The notes under the pieces were generated by a model, which worked only from the letters and a program-made list of their open reading frames with translations, had not been told where the DNA came from and ran no database searches. A DNA stretch of 42,100 bases. Origin: Zhongshania sp. Its GTDB lineage: Bacteria > Pseudomonadota > Gammaproteobacteria > Pseudomonadales > Spongiibacteraceae. Positions 34,557 through 42,100 of the stretch are shown here, piece by piece; positions within the stretch are counted from its first letter, which is position 1; each line of letters opens with the position of its first letter. Made by a program: the position numbers and the translations under genes. The DNA lies in the NCBI GenBank assembly GCA_018066965.1, contig JAGPVP010000113.1, forward strand, positions 1 to 42,100. The letters are read 5' to 3'.

Positions 34557-36269
34557 ATGGCCGAATCAAAGTGGGATCACAGCGTCGATGTACTCGTGGT
34601 TGGCAGTGGTAATGGCGCACTGACCGCCGCGCTAAGCTGTTATGAAATGGATGTGCAGGACGTGCTGGTAATAGAAAAATCAGCGCAGATTGGCGGCACT
34701 AGCGCGACCTCAGGTGGCGGCGTGTGGATTCCGTGTAACCGCTACGCAAAGGCCGCTGGCGCGCAGGACAGTTTTGACGATGCCAAACAATATTTGTTGA
34801 GTACAACGCCAGCTGGCGCCGTGCCCGAGGAGATGGTCGACGCGTATTTGATCAACGGCCCCAAAATGATTGAGTTCCTGCATGAGCGCAGTGATGTGCG
34901 TTATGAAACCCTAGAGCACTACCCTGATTACTACACCAATGTAGAGGGTTCGCGCACCGGCCATCGCTCTATGGAGCCCGAGCGCTTTGATTCGTCATTG
35001 CTTGGCGATGACGTAAAAAGGTTGCGCCCCAGCCATCACATGATGCGCATGTTTAGCAAAATTTATTTTACCCAAGTCGAAGCGGCATTATTAGTTTTAC
35101 AGGGTCCGGGTTGGATCAAACTGACGATGAAGCTGATCGCACAATGGGCTTTTGACTTGGGGTGGTGGTTTCGGGGTAACGGTCTTAGTCGACAAATTTG
35201 TACTGGCGCAGCGGGTGTGGCAAGGCTGTGGTACTCGCTTAAAAAACGCAATATGCCAATGTGGGCGAGTTCGCCGATGGAGGAGCTTATCGTTGAGGAT
35301 GGTCGAGTGGTTGGCGCTGTCGTTACCCGCAATGGTAAAACCTTGCGAATACAGGCTCGAAAAGGGGTGGTGTTAGCGGCGGGTGGCTTTGAGAGAAATC
35401 AGCAAATGCGCGAGCAGTATTTACCTGCGCCTACCAGCACCGACTGGAGCGGTGGCGTAGAAGGTAATACCGGCGATGCGATTCAACAGGGTTTAGCCTT
35501 AGGTGCAGCGACTCGTCTGATGGACGGCGCGTGGTGGTGCACCACCGTGTCAGTGCCCGGTGAGCCCGCGCCGAGATTAAGTATTATGGAAAAATCTTAT
35601 CCGGGTTCGTGCATCGTTAATTTGCGCGGTGAGCGTTTTGCTAACGAATCTCAAAATTATATGGCCTTTCAAAAAGACCTTTATAAGCAGCACAGTGCAG
35701 AGTCGCCGTGTTCACCGATGTACCAAATTTTTGATGCGCGCTTCCGACGAGATTATATTGTTGGGCCGTTGATGACGGCGTCGTTAAAGCCAGACTGGAC
35801 GATTCCAAAAGAATGGTTTGAAACAAAATTAGTCGGCAAGGCAGCAACCATTCGCGAGCTAGCTGATCAGCTTGGTATAGATGCGGGCAATCTTGAACGC
35901 ACGGTTAGTAAAATGAATGGCTTTGCTAAAACCGGAGTAGACGAGGATTTTCAGCGCGGTGACTCAGCCTACGATCGCTACTACGGCGATCCACGTTTTG
36001 AGCCTAACCCTTGCTTAGGTGCCATTGATGAAGCGCCTTTTTATGCGATGCGTTTAGAGGCGGGTGATTTTGGAACTCAGGGCGGCTTGGTAACTAACCC
36101 TCATGCACAGGTGCTTAAAGACGACGGCACGGCGATTACCGGTTTATACGCGATCGGAAATTGCAGCGCAGCGGTATTACCAACCTACCCTGGCCCAGGC
36201 TCTACCTTAGGGCCGGCTATGACCTTTGCTTATCAAGCAGCTAAACATATTAGCGGTTATCAGGATTAA
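34557..36269 (+). CDS. KstD-like FAD-dependent oxidoreductase (3-ketosteroid delta1-dehydrogenase family)
   Basis: 570 residues. N-terminal FAD Rossmann motif DVLVVGSGNGALTAALSC with VIEKSAQIGGTSATSGGGVWIPCN. A second FAD element is RKGVVLAAGGFERN (about 275). C-terminal GLYAIGNCSAAVLPTYPGPGSTLGPAMTFAYQAAKH. The YPGxGxTLGPA motif matches the region holding the catalytic Tyr and Gly of characterised 3-ketosteroid delta1-dehydrogenases. Likely role: desaturation of steroid A-ring or related cyclic ketones in the cytoplasm. Substrate unproven; no steroid-ring-cleavage genes lie nearby. AACAGGAAT precedes the ATG. Confidence 0.82.
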   Translation: MAESKWDHSVDVLVVGSGNGALTAALSCYEMDVQDVLVIEKSAQIGGTSATSGGGVWIPCNRYAKAAGAQDSFDDAKQYLLSTTPAGAVPEEMVDAYLINGPKMIEFLHERSDVRYETLEHYPDYYTNVEGSRTGHRSMEPERFDSSLLGDDVKRLRPSHHMMRMFSKIYFTQVEAALLVLQGPGWIKLTMKLIAQWAFDLGWWFRGNGLSRQICTGAAGVARLWYSLKKRNMPMWASSPMEELIVEDGRVVGAVVTRNGKTLRIQARKGVVLAAGGFERNQQMREQYLPAPTSTDWSGGVEGNTGDAIQQGLALGAATRLMDGAWWCTTVSVPGEPAPRLSIMEKSYPGSCIVNLRGERFANESQNYMAFQKDLYKQHSAESPCSPMYQIFDARFRRDYIVGPLMTASLKPDWTIPKEWFETKLVGKAATIRELADQLGIDAGNLERTVSKMNGFAKTGVDEDFQRGDSAYDRYYGDPRFEPNPCLGAIDEAPFYAMRLEAGDFGTQGGLVTNPHAQVLKDDGTAITGLYAIGNCSAAVLPTYPGPGSTLGPAMTFAYQAAKHISGYQD

Positions 36270-36274
36270 GGTTT

Positions 36275-36306
36275 ATACGTTCTGGCGCGCCAGTGCCAGA
36301 ACGTAT
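36275..36306 (+). terminator. Long perfect palindrome downstream of the KstD-like gene (candidate terminator)
   Basis: ATACGTTCTGGC-8-GCCAGAACGTAT: 12 bp perfect stem, 8 nt loop, followed by TGTATAAGTTT, a poor U-tract. Position after the stop fits a terminator; an operator for the next gene is an alternative. Confidence 0.55.
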
Positions 36307-36360
36307 TGTATAAGTTTCATTGATCTTATTATCTCTTGCGCGCTTTACTCGTAAATTCGC

Positions 36361-36411
36361 CTGTCACATAAACTCCATGTTTCTGACATATAACTGTCGT
36401 CGTTTTGTCGC
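36361..36411 (+). promoter_or_regulatory. Pho-box-like array (five 7-mers at 11 bp period)
   Basis: CTGTCAC (36361), ACTCCAT (36372), CTGACAT (36383), CTGTCGT (36394) and TTGTCGC (36405), each separated by 4 bp: the PhoB half-site CTGTCAT in 11 bp phase. The pair at 36383-36400 is the best match to the 18 bp Pho box, with one mismatch in each half-site. A TAATAT at 36436 or TAAGCT at 36422 may be the -10. The gene downstream encodes a phytase-like exported protein. Confidence 0.75.
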
Positions 36412-36466
36412 AATCCCCCGCTAAGCTCAGGCGATTAATATTTCGCATGTAATTATTGGAGGAAAG

Positions 36467-38947
36467 ATGCAATTTAAAAAGACAGCTTTGGCGTGGGGCA
36501 TTGCTCTGGCTACCCCTTTGTTTCTAGCCGCATGTGGCGGAGATGATGGCCGTGATGGTGTGAATGGTCAGAACGGCGTTGCCGGTGGCAGCGGTGCTGA
36601 TGGCGCTAATGGGAGCAATGGCCTAAACAGCCTAATTCGTCAAACCAATTTGCAAACCGGCAATGCGCAGTGTTTCAGTGGCGGCGTGATGGTTGAGTCT
36701 GGCCGTGATAGCGATGCCGACGACACACTCGCTGACAGTGAGGTGACAGACACTTCTTATATTTGCGCACCTACTGTATTGAACGAAGCCAAAAACTTTA
36801 ACCGCATCGCGGCGTTGCCAGTGTGTTTACAAGATGACGCAACGTGCGATTCTGACGACACCACGGCAGCAGAAATTGTGGCTGCTAGCACCGACGGCAT
36901 GACCTTAATTTACACCGACAGCCCAGCAACGCGTGTCGGATTTGTCGATATTACTGATCCTTCAAAACCTACCGTACTAGGTGTTTTAGGCTTGGCGGGT
37001 GAACCAACTTCAGTTGCCGTAAAAGGTGATTTCGCACTGGTTGGTGTGAACACTGCAGAAGACTTTATTAATGTATCGGGCACCTTGGATGTTATTAACA
37101 TCGCAAGCCGCAGCAATGTGCGTAGCATAGATGTTGGTGGTCAGCCAGACTCGGTGGCTGTTAGCCCAGACGGTAATTATGCCGTAGTCGTTATAGAGAA
37201 CGAACGTGATGAAGACCTTGGCGACGGTGCGCCACCACAGTTACCTGCCGGCAGTATCGTGATTGTAACCTTAACGGGCGAGCCTGCGGCATGGACGACG
37301 CAAACTGTAGCAATGACCGGCTTGGCTGAGTTGTATGCGGATGACCCAGAGCCTGAGTTTGTCGACATCAACAGCAATAATATCGCTGTCGTGTCTATGC
37401 AAGAAAACAACCACATCGTGCTAGTTAATTTAGTCGATGGCAGTATCGTAAATCACTTTAGCGCGGGCTCTGTTGATTTAACGGGTGTGGATGCCAGCGA
37501 AGATGACGTCATCACTCAAAACGAAACCTTGACGGGTGTTTTGCGTGAGCCTGATGGTGTGAGTTGGTTGTCTACCGATTACTTTGTTACTGCTAACGAA
37601 GGTGATCTAGACGGTGGCAGTCGCAGTTTCAGCGTATTTAACACCGCTGGTGATGTGGTATATGAAGCAGGCAACGCTTTAGATCACCTAACGGCACGCT
37701 ACGGTCATTACCCAGAGTCGCGCTCTGAAAATAAAGGTAATGAGCCAGAGAACGCTGAGTTCGGTGTGTTCGGTAGCGAGCGCTACTTGTTCGTAAACTC
37801 CGAGCGTTCTAGCGTAGTGTTTGTTTACGATGTGGCAGATTTTACAAAGCCGGTATTCAAACAAATGCTACCTGCCGCCGTTGGGCCAGAGGGTGCTTTG
37901 GCGATTCCTTCACGTAACCTATTGATCGTCGCCAGCGAAGAAGATAGTCGTGATGATGTAATGCGTTCATCGCTAAATATTTACCAGTATGGCTCGGCAT
38001 CGGCAGCTTACCCAACTATCGTATCGAATGATCGCTTAGATGGTTCGCCCATTTCGTGGAGCGCACTGTCGGGCTTGTCGGCTGACCCAGTGAATAGCGA
38101 TATTATTTATTCCGTGGATGACAGCTACTACAAAAAGAACCGCATATTTACTTTAGATGTTAGTGAGCACCCCGCAATCATTACTAAAGAAACCCGTATC
38201 ACCGATACCAATGGTGTGTTGGCAGCGTTACCTGCAGGTGTGCTGCCGGCCTCTGCTATTAATGCAGATAAGACGGTTAACATCGATCCAGAAGGAATTG
38301 CCAAGCTTGCTGATGGCAGTTTCTGGGTGGCGTCTGAGGGTGCGGGCAGTGCGGTTGATGGCCCTGTTGCTAGTATGAATGTGCTTGTAAAGACCAATGC
38401 AAGCGGCGTTGTTACCCAAGCTGTAACCTTGCCTGACGCAGTGAATGCCATTCAGCGAAATAACGGTTTTGAAGGGGTTGCTGAGTATCAAGGCAAGCTT
38501 TATGTTGCCTTCCAGCGCGCGTGGCAGGATGAAGCCAATGTTCGCGTCGGCATTTACGATATTGCAAACGCAACATGGTCATTCCTGTTTTATCCCTTGG
38601 ATGCGCCAGAATCTCAAAACGGTGGCTGGGTAGGTTTGTCTGAAATCACGTCTATCGGCAATGGTGAGTTCTTAGTGATCGAGCGTGATAACCAAGGTGG
38701 CCCCGATGCGGCAATCAAGCGTTTGTATAAGTTTGATACTACCGGCTTGGTTGACGGTGCAATTGTCACCAAAACCTTGATGCGCGATGTGTTGCCAGAT
38801 ATGAAGGCTACCGGCGGTCTAGTCACAGAAAAAATTGAAGGCACTGCCTTGTTGAACAATGGTGATTTGCTAATGGTTAACGATAATGATGGCGTTGATG
38901 ACAGCAATGGCGAAACGCAATTAATCAATCTTGGCGATATTTTGTAA
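36467..38947 (+). CDS. Exported lipoprotein with collagen-like linker, beta-propeller and phytase-esterase-like domain
   Basis: 826 residues. Lipobox LAAC with Cys23, then an acidic GGDDG and eight Gly-X-Y triplets (residues 28-51), a short collagen-like spacer. A beta-propeller-like region (about 120-510) resembles choice-of-anchor-I/YVTN proteins (ITDPSKPTVLGVLGLAGEPTSVAV). The C-terminal part (about 530-820) shows motifs of the phytase esterase-like family: DPEGIAKLADGSFWVASEG, NNGFEGVAEY, FLVIERDNQGG and KIEGTALLNNGDLLMVNDND. Probably a surface or periplasmic phosphoester hydrolase. Strong GGAGGAAAG ribosome-binding site; an upstream Pho-box-like array predicts induction by phosphate starvation. 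Enzyme activity is inferred, not shown. Confidence 0.8.
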   Translation: MQFKKTALAWGIALATPLFLAACGGDDGRDGVNGQNGVAGGSGADGANGSNGLNSLIRQTNLQTGNAQCFSGGVMVESGRDSDADDTLADSEVTDTSYICAPTVLNEAKNFNRIAALPVCLQDDATCDSDDTTAAEIVAASTDGMTLIYTDSPATRVGFVDITDPSKPTVLGVLGLAGEPTSVAVKGDFALVGVNTAEDFINVSGTLDVINIASRSNVRSIDVGGQPDSVAVSPDGNYAVVVIENERDEDLGDGAPPQLPAGSIVIVTLTGEPAAWTTQTVAMTGLAELYADDPEPEFVDINSNNIAVVSMQENNHIVLVNLVDGSIVNHFSAGSVDLTGVDASEDDVITQNETLTGVLREPDGVSWLSTDYFVTANEGDLDGGSRSFSVFNTAGDVVYEAGNALDHLTARYGHYPESRSENKGNEPENAEFGVFGSERYLFVNSERSSVVFVYDVADFTKPVFKQMLPAAVGPEGALAIPSRNLLIVASEEDSRDDVMRSSLNIYQYGSASAAYPTIVSNDRLDGSPISWSALSGLSADPVNSDIIYSVDDSYYKKNRIFTLDVSEHPAIITKETRITDTNGVLAALPAGVLPASAINADKTVNIDPEGIAKLADGSFWVASEGAGSAVDGPVASMNVLVKTNASGVVTQAVTLPDAVNAIQRNNGFEGVAEYQGKLYVAFQRAWQDEANVRVGIYDIANATWSFLFYPLDAPESQNGGWVGLSEITSIGNGEFLVIERDNQGGPDAAIKRLYKFDTTGLVDGAIVTKTLMRDVLPDMKATGGLVTEKIEGTALLNNGDLLMVNDNDGVDDSNGETQLINLGDIL

Positions 38948-38965
38948 TTGGCATTTTTTAAATGT

Positions 38966-38992
38966 AGCCCGTGCTTGCGCGGGCTTTTTTTT
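38966..38992 (+). terminator. Rho-independent terminator after the phytase-like lipoprotein
   Basis: AGCCCG...CGGGCT stem (extended by a G-T and a G-C pair) followed by eight T residues. Confidence 0.92.
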
Positions 38993-39029
38993 GCTAATAT
39001 TTTTATATTGAAAAATCTAAATCGCGAGG

Positions 39030-40841
39030 CTATATCGATTTAGGAATTGTAAAGAAGAAGGTCGTACCCGTATTCTTCTCAGAGTTTATCCAAATCTCAC
39101 CGCCGTGCAGCGTGACAACTTTTTTACACTTTGCTAAACCTATTCCGCTACCGGGATAGTCGTGTTGCGCATGTAGCCGTTTGAATAATAAAAAAATATG
39201 CTCAAATTGTTGAGAGTCAATACCGATACCGTCGTCTTGTATCGAAAACAGCCAATTATCGCCGTCGCCTTTACATGCCACGGTAATATGGGGAGTGGTA
39301 TTAGGCTTGCTAAATTTTATGGCATTGCTAATTAAATTTTGAAAAAGCATATGTAATTCGGTTGAATACGCTTTTATGGTCGGCAACTTGGAGCGGCTTA
39401 TTTCCGCTTTGTGCTCATTGATGCTGCTGTCTAAATCGGCTAGCACATTGTCTAATAGTTGCTCGCAATCCACCGCTGTTAATTCTGGTTCGCGACCTAT
39501 TCTGCTGTAGGACATCAAGCCTAAGACAAGCCTTCGCATTCGTTCAGCTGCCTCGCTGATATATTGAATAGACGCCTGTACATGGGGCGAGTTGTCTTTA
39601 TCTTCGAGTTCTGATTTTAGCAATTCTGTAAAACTGGTTAATGTGCGCAATGGTTCTTGCAGGTCGTGGGAGGCAGCAAAAGCAAACTGTTCTAGTTCTT
39701 TATTGCTTTCTCGCAATTGTTTGATGTTGTGTTCCAGTTCTAATGATTTCGTTTGATAGCCCTTAGATATTTCGTTTGCCAGCAAGGTGGCGCGGCGATT
39801 TGCGTTGCTCAGTATAAGAAATAAGAAAAACAACATGGCATCGATTAGTATGCCGCCAATCAGTATGAATGTCGGCTGAGAATTTTTTGCTTCATCTCTA
39901 AAGTCGGTGGTGCTTCTAATTGTAATTTGCCATTGGCGGCCGTAAATATCTAATGGAAAAGTTTGTTCAAATTGAGGGGTATTGTCGAAGCGTTGGTCGT
40001 CACTATTGTTCTCGTTGTAAAGCGTAAAATCGTCGTCGCGAATGGTGATCCCAACATGGCGGCGCGCTTTTTCAAGTGTACCCAGCATGAGTTTGTGGAC
40101 AATAAAAGGTGCGTATACCATGCCTGAGAATTGCTTTTGGCGTTCGGGTGCATTTGGTGGAGTGGCACTGGCTACGCCATTAGAACGATAGAACGGTGCG
40201 TAAAATAAAAACCCCGGTGTGCGCTCGGTAGACTGAACCAAATAAATTGGCCCGGTAATTTGTGCTTTTCCGCTATCTCTTGCCTTGAGTGCGGCGCTTA
40301 AACGATTTTGTTCGTGAGCCACGTCTAAACCTACGGCATTGGCATTTTCGGCGACTGGCTCTATATAGGTGATAGGTAGGCGGTAAGGGTTGTCGTGTTT
40401 GGGGTGGATGCCGTAGTTCGGTCGATCGCGTTGTTGGGAATCTAGATAATCGGCTAGTTCTTCGTCTGGTACGTTGAAAATAACACCAATGCCGTTAATG
40501 CCGCGATATTTTTCAGGCAGCCGCAAAGCGGTCGCAAAGCTATTCCACTGAGAAATACTAACACTGCCCCCGTGAGATTGAATACTTGCCACGCCAGACC
40601 ATAATGCGTCTTCGTATTTTTGCAGGCGTTCAATAATTAATGTAATGACTTGATCGGCTTCGCGATGAAATCGATTTTCATTTTTTTCTTGGATCTGCAT
40701 TTTTGAGTATTGCCAAACGCCAATAGTCATTAGTAGTGATAATGCGACGATTAACCAATGTATCCAATGTAGGCTCCCTACTTTGGATCTTTTATGTTGC
40801 TCTATCAGAGTCGCAATATTTTGTTCTTCGGAGCTGCTCAT
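39030..40841 (-). CDS. CHASE-domain sensor histidine kinase (orphan)
   Basis: 603 residues. Membrane helix 26-44, periplasmic CHASE domain about 75-300, second helix about 323-345, coiled coil, then HisKA with phospho-acceptor His392 in FAFAASHDLQEPLRTL. HATPase_c shows the N box LFQNLISNAIKFS, G1 DDGIGID, F box IFLLFKRLH and G2 GSGIGLAKCKKV. The kinase part is of the phytochrome-like class with its typical SHDLQEPLR. CHASE binds small extracellular ligands; the ligand is unknown. No response regulator is adjacent. Convergent with the phytase-like gene. Confidence 0.93.
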   Translation of the reverse strand: MSSSEEQNIATLIEQHKRSKVGSLHWIHWLIVALSLLMTIGVWQYSKMQIQEKNENRFHREADQVITLIIERLQKYEDALWSGVASIQSHGGSVSISQWNSFATALRLPEKYRGINGIGVIFNVPDEELADYLDSQQRDRPNYGIHPKHDNPYRLPITYIEPVAENANAVGLDVAHEQNRLSAALKARDSGKAQITGPIYLVQSTERTPGFLFYAPFYRSNGVASATPPNAPERQKQFSGMVYAPFIVHKLMLGTLEKARRHVGITIRDDDFTLYNENNSDDQRFDNTPQFEQTFPLDIYGRQWQITIRSTTDFRDEAKNSQPTFILIGGILIDAMLFFLFLILSNANRRATLLANEISKGYQTKSLELEHNIKQLRESNKELEQFAFAASHDLQEPLRTLTSFTELLKSELEDKDNSPHVQASIQYISEAAERMRRLVLGLMSYSRIGREPELTAVDCEQLLDNVLADLDSSINEHKAEISRSKLPTIKAYSTELHMLFQNLISNAIKFSKPNTTPHITVACKGDGDNWLFSIQDDGIGIDSQQFEHIFLLFKRLHAQHDYPGSGIGLAKCKKVVTLHGGEIWINSEKNTGTTFFFTIPKSI

Positions 40842-41090
40842 GTGTTTACATATTTTGTGACGGTTGTCGTGAGTATCGAATAGTGAGCGGCGAACAGGTC
40901 ATTTCGATAGCGCTGTGAATGCGATGCTTGCTGTGTTTGAGTGTATAGAGGTAGCCACTGAGTTAGTGGCCTATTGTCGCCCTTCAAATGAGAGCGTGGT
41001 ATGGCTGATTATACCTACTGTGTTTGCAGCTCAATAAAACTGCAAACTAGGTTTAGTCGGTGCAAGGTGAAGTTATGGAGCTGCGTTGGT

Positions 41091-42100
41091 TCAGCGGGAT
41101 GCTGTTTTGCCCGCCATACGACCAAAGTAAGTCACGTCACCAACCGACATACCGCTTGCGTAGCCAGCCGCTGTGCGCGGAATACCTGCCGTAGTCCGAC
41201 CTGCCGCATACAATCCCTTTATGATGCTGCCTTCTGGTGTGAGCACTTCTCCGCTCGATAGCGTATCTAGTCCACCCAAGGTAAAGAAGGGGTAAAATGG
41301 CCCGCGACCCAAGGTGCAATCCAAGGCAACGTAGGGTGGTTTAATGGGGCGTAGCCACGCTTCGTGTTTATGAAAATAAGGGTCGTCGCCAGTTTTAGCG
41401 TGTTTATTATAGGTATTTACGGTGTATTGCAGGCTGCCTTCTGGCAGGGCCAGCTCTTGTTCTAATTCGGCAATACTATCGCCAGTTCCCGCGACAGTAG
41501 CACCTAGGTAACTCATTTTCTCGTAATCGCCATAGCCCTCAACATCGGTAATAAAATAAATGCGTGATGAATTGCGCTGCGCGATGAGTGCGTTGTAACC
41601 GACGCGGCCGTGATAGCAATCTTCGTTAATGAAACGCTGAGCCTTATCGTTAACGAGAATGCCGTAGGTCAGTGATGCGGGTGGGTAATACGGCAGGCTC
41701 ACAAAACATTCATGCATATTGGTGGTGCCAGCACCCGCGCCCATGCCCATAAGAATACCACTGCCGGTGTCGCCGGGATTGCCGATGGGAATTAAGCCGC
41801 AGTCAAAAGTAGGGGCGTATTTTTTTACCATCTCTTCGTTCATGCAGAAACCGCCGGCGCATAAAATAACGCCTTTGCGGGCTCGTACCGTTTTCTCTTG
41901 CTGATCTATTCGCACCACTAAACCTTCGACGGCGCCGGCGTCATTCACAATTAAAGTGAGGGCGCGGCTGTCATAGTGCACATCCACCGAACGAGTGTTG
42001 ACCGCCTCGGTGAGAATTTTCATCAGCAGTGGGCCGCCGTTGTCGCCCTCAACTTGCAGATTGTGTCCGCGGGGTACAGGAGTGGCGTGTTCGGTAAAGG
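41091..42100 (-). CDS. FAD-dependent oxidoreductase, FAD_binding_2 / KstD-like (5' end outside window)
   Basis: The reading frame runs without a stop to the window edge, so about 336 C-terminal residues are seen and the internal Met at 42023 is not the true start. The edge encodes a PVPRGHN segment typical of these flavoproteins. FAD-site elements are RARKGVILCAGGFCMNEEM and the C-terminal GLYAAGRTTAGIPRTAAGYASGMSVGDV. It lacks the YPGxGxTLGPA motif of the gene at 34557, so it belongs to another branch (fumarate/urocanate-reductase or ketosteroid-dehydrogenase-like). Substrate unknown. Confidence 0.85.
   Translation of the reverse strand, partial: FTEHATPVPRGHNLQVEGDNGGPLLMKILTEAVNTRSVDVHYDSRALTLIVNDAGAVEGLVVRIDQQEKTVRARKGVILCAGGFCMNEEMVKKYAPTFDCGLIPIGNPGDTGSGILMGMGAGAGTTNMHECFVSLPYYPPASLTYGILVNDKAQRFINEDCYHGRVGYNALIAQRNSSRIYFITDVEGYGDYEKMSYLGATVAGTGDSIAELEQELALPEGSLQYTVNTYNKHAKTGDDPYFHKHEAWLRPIKPPYVALDCTLGRGPFYPFFTLGGLDTLSSGEVLTPEGSIIKGLYAAGRTTAGIPRTAAGYASGMSVGDVTYFGRMAGKTASR

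Noticed and set aside
41001-41261. 86-codon plus-strand open frame
   Set aside because: It is antisense to the end of the flavoprotein gene and shows no start signal or family motif.

Overview
The window looks like chromosomal DNA of an aerobic marine-type gammaproteobacterium, probably from the Cellvibrionales/Spongiibacteraceae-Pseudomonadales side. This rests on gene order, not on a search: pilBCD-coaE-yacG, rsxABCDGE, metG/mrp/dcd and DUF3108-purN-purM facing DUF2066-perM-hda are blocks typical of that group. Two ketosteroid-dehydrogenase-like flavoproteins also fit. There is no phage, CRISPR array, rRNA or convincing tRNA.

Layout. 1-694 is gene-free and holds REPIN-like paired hairpins in a roughly 203 bp tandem array. 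695-5447 (minus) carries yacG, coaE, pilD, pilC and pilB, the type IV pilus assembly block. 5633-9541 (plus) carries an O-antigen-ligase-family protein, the pilin PilA behind a sigma-54 type promoter, and a membrane sulfatase-fold phosphotransferase. These three are AT-richer and look like a pilin-modification module. 9579-10792 is a scar: a detached 195 bp copy of the 3' end of rsxE, degenerate minisatellite and hairpin sequence, and a ParD/ParE toxin-antitoxin pair with its own promoter and operator. 10793-16807 (minus) is rsxEGDCBA, an electron-transport complex. 16979-20909 holds metG (minus), then mrp and dcd (plus). 20910-21540 is a second REPIN cluster. 21541-24071 (minus) is a DUF3108 protein, purN and purM; 24215-27086 (plus) is DUF2066, an AI-2E/PerM-type permease and hda. 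27346-28452 is an OmpA-family porin.

The right side is accessory metabolism. It contains a cytoplasmic Mo-Cys nitrate-reductase-like molybdoenzyme followed by a fused DmsB-DmsC electron-transfer and membrane subunit (28746-32886); a Tag-like DNA glycosylase; a two-CBS-domain protein; a KstD-like flavoprotein; a large lipoprotein with a collagen-like stretch and a phytase-esterase domain behind a five-repeat Pho-box-like array (36361-38947); an orphan CHASE histidine kinase; and a second flavoprotein cut by the window edge.

Most notable are: (1) the rsxE 3'-end duplication, in which 16 of 17 coding differences are synonymous, so the two copies appear to have diverged as functional genes in separate lineages; (2) the 118-120 bp REPIN-like family, whose stems change by compensatory base pairs; (3) the Pho-box-like array before the phytase-like lipoprotein; (4) the molybdoenzyme with a fused DmsBC partner; (5) the pilin flanked by two putative modification enzymes.
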